This document shows positions 16,780 through 24,125 of a stretch of DNA of 57,000 nt, one piece after another (positions within the stretch are counted from its first letter, which is position 1; each line of letters begins with the position of its first letter). The notes beneath the pieces were generated by a model. It was given only the letters and a program-made list of their open reading frames with translations, did no database searches and was not told the DNA's origin. The DNA comes from Bdellovibrionota bacterium. Lineage in GTDB: Bacteria; Bdellovibrionota; UBA1018; CAUJDS01. The DNA is taken from positions 1-57,000 of the forward strand of contig CAUJDS010000011.1 of the NCBI GenBank assembly GCA_963169695.1, given 5' to 3'. Both the position numbers and the translations under genes were made by a program.

Positions 16780-17763
16780 ATGGAAGCTCCCCTAATCACT
16801 ATCGAGCGCGTTTTGCGGCTAGAGGCACAGGCAATCTTAGATTGCGCCGAGCGGCTCAAAAGCCCGCGGACCGCGCAGTCCTTTGAGTCTGCAATCGAGT
16901 TGCTTCTTAAGACGCTCCGTTCCGGAGGCAAAATCATCGTTACGGGCGTGGGCAAATCCGGAAGGGTCGGCGAGAAAATAGCAGCCACCCTCTCCAGCAC
17001 TGGAAGCTGCGCCGTTTTTTTGCATCCAACAGAAGGCCTTCATGGCGACATTGGCGTGGTAAGAGCCGGCGATTGCGTCCTTGCACTAAGCTTTTCAGGA
17101 AACACGGAAGAAGTGCTTCGCCTCCTTCCAACTTTTCGCCAGCTTCAGGTTCCCTTGATAGCAATGGGGGGCAAAGAATCCTCTCAGCTTGGTGAACAAT
17201 CGGATGTTTGGCTGGATGCAAGTGTCGCCCAGGAAGCCTGCCCTCATAATTTAGCACCCACTTCTAGCACAACGCTGGCACTAGCCATTGGAGACGCAAT
17301 TGCAGTGACCTTGATGCGACTTCAGGGATTTGACGCAAAGGATTTTGCTGTGGTCCACCCGGGTGGAAGCTTGGCAAAGCGACTCACACTCAAAGTCAAA
17401 GACCTAATGGCTCGAGGGACACTCCCGCTCGCTTCTCCCGATACATCGATGAAAGAGATCGTCTTGCTTTCTACCGAGCACAAGATGGGCGGCGTTATGA
17501 TCGTGGATCAAGAAAAGCTCGTAGGACTGATTACCGATGGCGATATTCGAAAAGCCCTCAATCAGGGGGAAGTTTTTTTCTCGCTAAGAGCCCATCAAGT
17601 CATGACTCCAAAGCCCACCACCATCGCGCCCGATCTTTTGGCCTATGACGCCCTACAATTGATGGAAAACCGATCGAGCCAGATCAGCGTACTCCCTGTG
17701 GTAAACGGCAACTTAGGTGTGGAAGGTTTTTTGAGAATTCACGACCTCCTCAAAGAAATTTAG
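16780..17763 (+). CDS. kdsD: D-arabinose 5-phosphate isomerase KdsD
   Basis: 327 residues. The enzyme converts D-ribulose 5-phosphate to D-arabinose 5-phosphate, the first step towards Kdo for lipopolysaccharide. An SIS domain (about 35-170) contains TGVGKSGRVGEKIAATLSSTG, HPTEGLHGDIG and LSFSGNTEEVL. The PTSSTTLALAIGDA motif follows, then two CBS domains (about 205-265 and 270-327). The length and domain order match KdsD/GutQ. No sorbitol genes lie nearby, which favours KdsD. A short linker separates it from the small membrane protein at 17774. Confidence 0.94.
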   Translation: MEAPLITIERVLRLEAQAILDCAERLKSPRTAQSFESAIELLLKTLRSGGKIIVTGVGKSGRVGEKIAATLSSTGSCAVFLHPTEGLHGDIGVVRAGDCVLALSFSGNTEEVLRLLPTFRQLQVPLIAMGGKESSQLGEQSDVWLDASVAQEACPHNLAPTSSTTLALAIGDAIAVTLMRLQGFDAKDFAVVHPGGSLAKRLTLKVKDLMARGTLPLASPDTSMKEIVLLSTEHKMGGVMIVDQEKLVGLITDGDIRKALNQGEVFFSLRAHQVMTPKPTTIAPDLLAYDALQLMENRSSQISVLPVVNGNLGVEGFLRIHDLLKEI

Positions 17764-17773
17764 AGAGAAACTC

Positions 17774-18031
17774 ATGGCGCAAGACCCAAGCATCTGTCCG
17801 CAATGCCAACGCCCCATGCTTCTCGCCCCCCTCAGGCCATTCCCTATTTTGTCGCAATTGAGCTTTGGATTGAGTTTTGTCATTTTCATGATTTTTTTTG
17901 ATCGAGTAAAACAGTACGGAATGTTGATCTGGGCCTGGTGCCTCTTTCAGATAGCCTTGGGACTTTACTTGATGCGTCGACGACAGCAAGCTCGTCGCAA
18001 AATTTACCGTTGCGTCGTCTGCACCCCGTAG
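17774..18031 (+). CDS. Small two-helix membrane protein with split CxxC pairs
   Basis: 85 residues. One CPQC pair (Cys8, Cys11) lies before and one CVVC pair (Cys80, Cys83) after a hairpin of two transmembrane helices (about 25-43 and 48-66). The basic loop RRRQQARRK follows the second helix, so both ends should be cytoplasmic, where the four cysteines could form a zinc ribbon. It starts 10 bp after kdsD and is probably co-transcribed. No family assignment; function unknown. Confidence 0.7.
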   Translation: MAQDPSICPQCQRPMLLAPLRPFPILSQLSFGLSFVIFMIFFDRVKQYGMLIWAWCLFQIALGLYLMRRRQQARRKIYRCVVCTP

Positions 18032-18085
18032 CTTACGATGAGGATTCCTTTGTAGTTATCAGCACTTTTAAATCTTGGAGGATCT

Positions 18086-19168
18086 GTGCGTCGAATAAAG
18101 TCCCCCTTAGTCCGTTGGACCGTCGTTTCTTCACTTGTCGTTGGCTTCACTATTGCCCTCATTGTTTCTTGCACCCAGAATGAAGCCACCGCAAAACCTA
18201 ATTTAATTTTCAAAGACAGCGTCAAACCCGGAATCGTAGCTAAAGTTGGCGATGCCGAAGTGACCGAGGAAGAATTGATTGGCGATGCGCGCCTTTCTTA
18301 TTATGAAATCAAAAAGAAAGAATACGATTTCAAAATGGACCGCCTCAATGCGGTCTTGACGAACAAGCTCCTTTCTAAGGAAGCCGCCGCTGCCAAACTT
18401 TCACTCGATGACTACATCGAGAAGAAAATCGTAGGCGGAAAAATCACTCCAACCGAAAAAGATTTCAAAGGCTTTCTCAAAGAGCGCCAGGTCACAGAAG
18501 ATCAAGTAACTCCACAATTGAAAGAGCGAGTCATGTCGTTCTTGATCGAACAAAAGCGTGACGAAAAAGTAAATACTCACGTCGCTAAGATTACCAAAAG
18601 CAATCCCATCGAAGTTTATTTCAAGAAGCCTAAGCTAGGCATTGATATTCAACTCGCTGGCGCTCCTGTTTGGGGAAATGCTAAAGCCCCAGTCACCATC
18701 GTGGAATTTTCTGACTTTCAGTGCCCGTTCTGCTCGCGTGCAGCAGCAACGATGGCCGAAGTGAAGAAGAAATTCGGTTCGAAGATCAAGGTGGCTTTTA
18801 AACATTTTCCACTCTCTTTCCACAAAGATGCTAAGCCCGCCTCAGAAGCTTCGATGTGCGTCCATGAACAAGATTCAGCTAAGTTCTGGAAATTCTACAG
18901 CGTCGCATTCGAAAACCAAAAGAACCTTGATAGCGAAAGCCTCGATAAATACGCCAAGGACGTTGGCGTGAACATGGAGAAGTACAAAGCGTGTCGCGCA
19001 GCTGGCAAATACACAAAACAAATTGAAGACGACGTAGCCTACGGTGAGAAAATTGGTGTGCGCTCCACTCCAACTTTCTTTATCAACGGCGAACTGATCT
19101 CGGGCGCGGTCCCTCCTGAGAAGTTTGCAGAAGCGATTGAAGCTGCACTCGCTGAACCTAAAAGCTAA
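18086..19168 (+). CDS. Lipoprotein with SurA_N-like and DsbA-like thioredoxin domains
   Basis: 360 residues from a GTG at 18086, with GGAGG 5 nt upstream. The signal peptide ends at a lipobox-like LIVSC (Cys29). Residues about 45-160 resemble the N-terminal chaperone domain of SurA/PrsA (VAKVGDAEVTEEELIGDAR). Residues about 185-355 form a DsbA/BdbD-type thioredoxin domain with CPFC (213-216), the WKFYSVAF segment and cis-Pro in VRSTPTFFING. Predicted role: a periplasm-facing thiol oxidoreductase or isomerase that also binds unfolded clients. The partner that re-oxidises it is not in the window. A strong hairpin terminator follows. The domain order resembles fused chaperone-Dsb proteins known from deltaproteobacteria. 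Confidence 0.85.
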   Translation: MRRIKSPLVRWTVVSSLVVGFTIALIVSCTQNEATAKPNLIFKDSVKPGIVAKVGDAEVTEEELIGDARLSYYEIKKKEYDFKMDRLNAVLTNKLLSKEAAAAKLSLDDYIEKKIVGGKITPTEKDFKGFLKERQVTEDQVTPQLKERVMSFLIEQKRDEKVNTHVAKITKSNPIEVYFKKPKLGIDIQLAGAPVWGNAKAPVTIVEFSDFQCPFCSRAAATMAEVKKKFGSKIKVAFKHFPLSFHKDAKPASEASMCVHEQDSAKFWKFYSVAFENQKNLDSESLDKYAKDVGVNMEKYKACRAAGKYTKQIEDDVAYGEKIGVRSTPTFFINGELISGAVPPEKFAEAIEAALAEPKS

Positions 19169-19188
19169 GAAAGTCTTAGAACCTAAGA

Positions 19189-19238
19189 AAAGGGGCCTCA
19201 CGCGTCTGTTCCGAGAGGCGTTTGAGGCCCCTTCTATT
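19189..19238 (+). terminator. Long-stem terminator between the DsbA-like gene and murF
   Basis: GGGGCCTCA (19192-19200) pairs with TGAGGCCCC (19223-19231). The stem continues inward with one mismatch (ACGCGTCT / AGAGGCGT) to a 6-nt loop, and is followed by TTCTATTT. It also rules out the in-frame TTG at 19222 as the murF start. Confidence 0.8.
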
Positions 19239-19245
19239 TGAAGCC

Positions 19246-20679
19246 ATGGAAAAAAGCAAAAATCCCTCCTTTCATCACGTCTGGATTCGTAATGCCTTGT
19301 TGGCACTCGGTGTAGATTCACCTCCTGCGCAAGGCGAAACCTACGGTGCTATACATTCGGATAGCCGCGCCATACAGCCAGGCGACTTTTTTGTCGCGCT
19401 GAAGTCTGAAGATTGGGATGGCCATCCCTTTGTTTCAAAAGCCATTGAGGCGGGAGCTACCGGAGTCTTGGTGCAGGAGGAATATTCCGACAGCATCCAA
19501 GAACGTGTCCATGTCTTTCGCTGCAAGGACAGCCTGCAGGCCTATCGAAGGTTGGCCTCCGAATGGCGCAAGGAATTCAGTATTCCAGTTGCCGCCGTTG
19601 CCGGCAGTGTCGGCAAAACCACTTCAAAAGAATTGCTAGCCTCGATGGCGACGGGGCACTTCAAGTCCATTCTCAAAACAGAAAAAAGCGAGAATGGATT
19701 TGTGGGCATCCCAAAGACCTTGCTTCAGCTTCGCTCTCACCACGATGCGGCCATTATAGAAGTCGGAATTGATGAAGTCGGTGCAATGACCCAACACCTG
19801 GATATTGTCGCGCCAACACTTGGGCTGCTGACTGCCATCAGCGAGGAGCACCTCGAGCGCCTCAAGGACATCGAAACCGTTGCCAAAGAAGAAGCCTTGA
19901 TCATCAAGTACCTTTACAAAACCAACGGCCAAATGGCGCTCAATTACGACGAACCTTACCTTGTTGGCTATCGGCGCTGGGTAGAAGAACGTGAGGACGG
20001 TAGGCACCTAGGATTTACCCTGCACGAGAAGCCCTCGGATTGCATTGTGCGAGGTAGGGTAGGCAAAGACAGCAAGCGCATTGAAGTCAATGGCGGGCCC
20101 TTTAAGGGCGAGTCGTATGACTTGCCCCTCCCTGGCGAGCACAATGCCATGAATTTCATGGGTGCATTGACCTGCGCCATACTCCTTGGCGTCACGCCTA
20201 CTGAAGCCAAAAATGGCTTACTTGCTTTTAAAAATCCAAGCGGCAGGAACGAAGTACAAACGCTCCCAAAAGGAACCCACTTACTAGCGGATTATTACAA
20301 CGCCAATCCTGCGTCAGTACGAGCAGCGATGGCAACCCTCGAAGAGCTGTTTCAAAAGGCGAACCATCCTGGAAAAAAATGGATCTGCCTTGGTGATATG
20401 CTCGAAATGGGTCAAGACGAAGAACGCATCCACCGCATGCTTGCCCCAGCTATACAGGCCTACGCTTTTGACGAAGTTTTGCTTTTTGGTGATCGCATGA
20501 AGTGGCTGAACCAAGAGTTAAAGAAAACAAAAGCTTTTCGCGGACACGTTCAACATTTTGAAACTCGACTTCAATTGGCGGACTACCTCAAGACCAAATT
20601 AGAAGCAAATGACTTTGTCCTTATCAAGGGTTCTCGCGGAATGAAAATGGAAGAAGTCCTCCAGAAGCTCCAGTCATGA
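19246..20679 (+). CDS. murF: UDP-N-acetylmuramoyl-tripeptide:D-alanyl-D-alanine ligase MurF
   Basis: 477 residues from the ATG at 19246; an earlier TTG lies within the terminator hairpin. MurF adds D-Ala-D-Ala to the UDP-MurNAc-tripeptide in the cytoplasm, the last step of the soluble peptidoglycan precursor. The N-terminal domain has SDSRAIQPGDFFVAL. The ATP loop GSVGKTT (120-126), the EVGIDEVGAM segment, PGEHNAMNFMGAL and LLADYYNANPASVRAAM (about 345-360) are all typical Mur ligase motifs. The gene stands apart from a dcw cluster here. It overlaps the following gene by 4 bp (ATGA). Confidence 0.94.
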   Translation: MEKSKNPSFHHVWIRNALLALGVDSPPAQGETYGAIHSDSRAIQPGDFFVALKSEDWDGHPFVSKAIEAGATGVLVQEEYSDSIQERVHVFRCKDSLQAYRRLASEWRKEFSIPVAAVAGSVGKTTSKELLASMATGHFKSILKTEKSENGFVGIPKTLLQLRSHHDAAIIEVGIDEVGAMTQHLDIVAPTLGLLTAISEEHLERLKDIETVAKEEALIIKYLYKTNGQMALNYDEPYLVGYRRWVEEREDGRHLGFTLHEKPSDCIVRGRVGKDSKRIEVNGGPFKGESYDLPLPGEHNAMNFMGALTCAILLGVTPTEAKNGLLAFKNPSGRNEVQTLPKGTHLLADYYNANPASVRAAMATLEELFQKANHPGKKWICLGDMLEMGQDEERIHRMLAPAIQAYAFDEVLLFGDRMKWLNQELKKTKAFRGHVQHFETRLQLADYLKTKLEANDFVLIKGSRGMKMEEVLQKLQS

Positions 20680-21751
20680 CCAAGAAACTTGCAGCGACTT
20701 CCGAGAATCTCCAAGCCGTCGTAGCACTATTACAACAAGGTGAAGTCGTTGCTCTCCCAACCGAGACTGTCTATGGACTAGCAGGAAATTCTGCCAATCC
20801 AGCTGCGGTAGTCAGAATCTTCGAAGCCAAGGAGCGCCCCAGCTTTGATCCACTCATTGTCCACCTTGCCTCCAAGTACCGAACATCAAACGGGGTCTCT
20901 CTCAAATCCTTGGCCGAAGCGACCGGACTCATCGACTTCAATAAAATCCCGATTCAACTCATTGGGCCGATCGAAGCACTGCTTACTAAGTTTTGGCCAG
21001 GCCCTCTCACCGTCGTACTTCCCAAGACCGATCGTGTTCTGGATCTCGTTACCAGTGGTTTGCCGTCCGTTGCCTTGCGAATGCCCGCACACCCGTTGAT
21101 GCAATCCGTACTGCAAGCATCTGGAATGTTTCTATCCGCTCCCAGCGCCAATCGATTTGGCAGCATCAGTCCGACTTCTGCTGAAGCCGTACTTGCCGAA
21201 CTCCATGGTCGGATTCCCGCAGTATTAGATGGCGGGAACTGCGAACATGGACTCGAGTCCACCATTCTCGGAATAATGAACCCTACTACGCTCACGATTC
21301 TCCGCCCAGGAAGTCTCACACAAGAAGAGATTCAGACCACCACAGGTCCTCGTTGCAAGATTGAAGGGCCTGCCGAAACCATTGCCAGCATTCCGCCTCA
21401 GGCTGCTGGACAAATTGACTCCCATTATGCCCCTCGCAAGGGAATGCTTTTACTTCCAGAGTCAATGAAGCCTGCTCACCTTCCGCTACTTGAAAAACAT
21501 TTTGCTGATGCCAAACCCTTTGGATTTCTTTTATTTCAAAAGCCCGATCCAGATTTAAACAAGTTCCTCCATCATGGTGGACACAGCATTTTTTTACTCA
21601 GCACAAACTCCAACCTTCGAGAAGCTGCGCAAAATTTCTACCAGACCTTGCGCAGCATGGATGCAAGTCGGTGTCGGACCTTAGTAGCCGAACCACCTCC
21701 CACTCAAGAAGGGCTGGGACTTGCGTTGATGGATCGTTTGAAGCGTGCAGC

Positions 21752-21779
<28 letters not shown>
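20676..21779 (+). CDS. tsaC: L-threonylcarbamoyladenylate synthase, Sua5 type
   Basis: 367 residues. The enzyme makes threonylcarbamoyl-AMP from Thr, bicarbonate and ATP for the t6A37 modification of ANN-decoding tRNAs. The YrdC domain (1-230) starts with the typical VVALPTETVYGLAGNS, followed by IFEAKERPSFDPLIVH, WPGPLTVVLPK, ALRMPAHP and SAPSANRFGSISPT. A linker with the Sua5 motif PQAAGQIDSHYAPRKG leads to the C-terminal Sua5 domain. The last codons (AAAKKKGPKFP-like) encode the poly-A run that serves as the T-tract of a terminator on the opposite strand. Confidence 0.93.
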
Positions 21780-21822
<43 letters not shown>

Positions 21823-21847
21823 CTAAAAATCCCGTTTGGACATGAAA

Positions 21848-22165
21848 TCAGTGACGCTTTCGTGCGCGGTTTCCATCGTAACCAGGGCGCGAAACCCGCT
21901 CGACAATCTTAGAAAGCCGAGGGTTGTCGACCAAACGAGGCGTCTGACTTTGATTGTATTCAGACTCCAATCGAGCTAGCTTTTGAATATCTTGATCAAA
22001 GCTCAGCGCTTCTTTACGTCGCTTAATGCGAATTTCTGAAAGTTCTTGATAAAGGGCAGCATCGTTAGTGATGTTCTTTGGAACGGAGCCCGAAGCAAGG
22101 GAACTCATTCCCACCACACAACCAACCACCGCACTTACCTGCATCCACTTATTTTTACGCTTCAT
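21848..22165 (-). CDS. Small exported protein of unknown function
   Basis: 105 residues from the ATG at 22165, which has AGGAGA about 8 nt upstream; the earlier in-frame start has none. Basic residues are followed by a hydrophobic stretch (WMQVSAVVGCVVGMSSLASG), giving a typical signal peptide with cleavage near ASG-S. The mature part is highly charged and mostly helical (YQELSEIRIKRRKEALSFD), ending in a very basic tail. No Cys, no known motif. It stands alone between the microsatellite and the HNH gene, with its own terminator. Confidence 0.7.
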   Translation of the reverse strand: MKRKNKWMQVSAVVGCVVGMSSLASGSVPKNITNDAALYQELSEIRIKRRKEALSFDQDIQKLARLESEYNQSQTPRLVDNPRLSKIVERVSRPGYDGNRARKRH

Positions 22166-22425
22166 CTGGCGTCTCCTGTTCTTTGTTACCAACTTGAATT
22201 CTTAATGAACTCGCGGCGCCTTAGTGCAGTCTCTGTGCCAGTATTTGGAAGGCCTTTTTCTCAAAGATTTCAATATCCGGTGCCAGCCTGGGACCAGCCT
22301 TTTAAGCCCCTTTTTAGGCACTCCGGCCAAAAGGTATGCAGTTTCTTCCGAAGCTATCCAATTTGATTGGTTGACACCAAAATAGTGACCCATGCGAGTA
22401 GAAGTGCGCAGCGATCATCAAAATC

Positions 22426-23385
22426 TCACCCGCTACTTTGATAATGTTCCAATCGATGATGGGCGCTGCAAAGCAAGGTGAGATTTTCAAGAGCATTGGT
22501 TCCACCCATTGCTACTGGGACCTTGTGATGAAAGTGTAAGAACCTTTCTCTCTCACATCGAAGCTGGGTCCTAGGGTCTTGATAGGTGCACTGATGTACA
22601 TTTTTGATAATCACCTCGTGTTTGATCCCGGCTGGGATGGCGACTCGGGCCTTCGTTTGAATCTTGGTTATAGGCTTATTGAAAGGCCTAAGATTCAGTT
22701 CAGGATTTCTAGCAACTGCGTCAGATTCTCGTACTGTACGACGGGATTGTTTTACCGACACGGCTGCTTTGCTTTTTCGAACTTCATGGCGCTTGGCCTT
22801 TTCTCTTGGGTCTTTGTGCTGAAGATAGAATTCGACGACTTGCTCTAGTGTCTCCGCCAGGCCAACCCACTTCTTCTGTGACTCAGATACTCGGTCTTGC
22901 GCACGGCGGATTTTATCCATGACTTCTTTTGGCAGGCACAAAGAAAGCTGAGCCTGGGTAGCATTGATCACCCGGGCACGCTCTTCGATGCTTGGAATCT
23001 TGGGGCATTCCTTGGCTAAGGCCTCTTGGAGCTTCTCTCTTGGCATGGCCTGAGCAAGTGCGATGAACTTCTCAGAATTTTCCTTCGTCAAATGGGGAGC
23101 GATCTGCCTTGCTTTACTTAGAGGAAGTACTCCCATTTGCACCGCGTGCCTTAGCTCTGGTATGGCTTTGGATTTATGAACAATGGTGACGAGGTTCCAG
23201 CTGACATCTCGAGAAAGACCAAGAGCCTTTTGCGAGTACTCAGTCAGGCTTGCATAACCTTGCTGAAGATAGACTTTATTGGATTCAATCTTCACAAGGA
23301 TTTCTAAAAGTTCTTTCTCACAAACAAGGTACTGTCTTGAAAGTTCTAAGGCTTGATGGTGGAGAGAGCAAAGCAGCTGTGACAT
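22426..23385 (-). CDS. HNH endonuclease domain protein
   Basis: 319 residues, with AAGGAA before the ATG. The N-terminal helical region (about 10-200; VYLQQGYASLTEYSQKALGL, LPLSKARQIAPHL) resembles the DUF222-type domain often fused to HNH nucleases. A basic linker (about 195-250) leads to the HNH domain: Cys266, Cys277, the HFHH core (284-287), Asn301, Cys306 and His309/His310 (CSAHHRLEH). The zinc pair CxxxC-type ligands and the catalytic His are all present, so it should be an active DNA nicking or cutting enzyme. No methylase, integrase or immunity gene adjoins it. I recall this family being present in many copies in Bdellovibrio-like genomes; that is recollection, not tested here. Confidence 0.85.
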   Translation of the reverse strand: MSQLLCSLHHQALELSRQYLVCEKELLEILVKIESNKVYLQQGYASLTEYSQKALGLSRDVSWNLVTIVHKSKAIPELRHAVQMGVLPLSKARQIAPHLTKENSEKFIALAQAMPREKLQEALAKECPKIPSIEERARVINATQAQLSLCLPKEVMDKIRRAQDRVSESQKKWVGLAETLEQVVEFYLQHKDPREKAKRHEVRKSKAAVSVKQSRRTVRESDAVARNPELNLRPFNKPITKIQTKARVAIPAGIKHEVIIKNVHQCTYQDPRTQLRCERERFLHFHHKVPVAMGGTNALENLTLLCSAHHRLEHYQSSG

Positions 23386-23728
23386 TGGAGAGTTCCTTTC
23401 AACAAATAGGAACTTACCACTGGCTTTTTGATGATATTTTTATCGCTCCTTTAGCCGCTATTGCGTTTCATTCTTAAAATAAAGATCCTCCCCATGAAAT
23501 GAACATGCGCTGCTCTGAATGAAAGCGGGAAGCCTTAGCATCGTGATAAAAGAGGTCGAGCAATTTTCGAAAAGAAACAAATGAAACTAATTTTCAAGGC
23601 CCCAAGAGAAAAATCATCTGTATTTTATTTTGCACTCACAGCGAAGTCACAATCGGTACGGTAAGCTTGCCCTCTTCTCTCGTAGTGGTCGCGTCAGCTT
23701 CACTTCAGGCATCTCGGGTAGCAAGCAT

Positions 23729-23747
23729 TCATCGTACAGTACGATGA
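23729..23747. repeat. 19-bp perfect palindrome
   Basis: TCATCGTAC and GTACGATGA are separated by one A. The symmetric short site could be an operator or a relic of a repeat. It lies 340 bp upstream of the HNH start and 380 bp upstream of uvrA. Confidence 0.6.
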
Positions 23748-24050
23748 TCAAGTTCGTGCGCCCAAAGTGGAAATGTGTATTGCTAAGGGCAAGGCTGTTG
23801 CAAAAATACATTTATATTATGTAATTAAGTCCCTGCCTCCGGGCACCTCCCCCCTCGATTGCTCCCCTTTCTGTCATCCATCGCTTACTTCCAAGATCCA
23901 AACCCGCCTTGCTGGGGCTGGGTTGTTTCAGGTGATACCTTCCTAAAACTTCAAAGACTTGCTCTATGACGCATTATTTTCAACTTTCATCACGTAGACC
24001 TTGCCACCTTGGCTCCAAGCCCCTTTACGAAGGCGCTTCGCGTTATTTAC

Positions 24051-24098
24051 GCAAAAGGTGCCAGGCACCTTTTGCGCCTTTTGCGTGGCACCTTTTGC
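24051..24098. repeat. REP-like inverted repeat with a tandem half-site
   Basis: GCAAAAGGTGCC (24051-24062) and GGCACCTTTTGC (24064-24075) form a perfect 12-bp palindrome with a one-base centre. The right arm is repeated at 24087-24098, with a partial copy (GCCTTTTGC) between them. The GGTGCC/GGCACC core resembles short palindromes scattered in many genomes and linked to REP-type (RAYT) transposases. The repeat lies 28-75 bp before the uvrA start, so it may also act as an RNA hairpin in the leader. Confidence 0.75.
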
Positions 24099-24125
24099 GG
24101 GCACCGTGCTAATCTGAGCCACTTG

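Larger units (their letters stand above)
23386..24125. other. Non-coding gap of about 740 bp with palindromes
   Basis: No convincing gene was found on either strand. Short open frames (a 64-codon plus frame at 23630 and a 54-codon minus frame near 23655-23819) lack ribosome sites and family similarity. The gap holds the presumed promoter of the HNH gene, a 19-bp perfect palindrome at 23729, a pyrimidine-rich patch near 23840-23880, and a REP-like inverted repeat at 24051 just before uvrA. Confidence 0.6.

Noticed and set aside
22202-22393. 63-codon open frame on the minus strand downstream of the HNH gene
   Set aside because: No ribosome-binding site, no signal peptide or known motif, and Trp/His/Lys/Arg-rich composition typical of chance frames. 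It might be a short basic peptide, but nothing supports it beyond length.
23630-23824. Small open frames in the HNH-uvrA gap on both strands (64 codons plus, 54 codons minus)
   Set aside because: They overlap each other, lack ribosome sites and show no resemblance to known proteins or transposase remnants.
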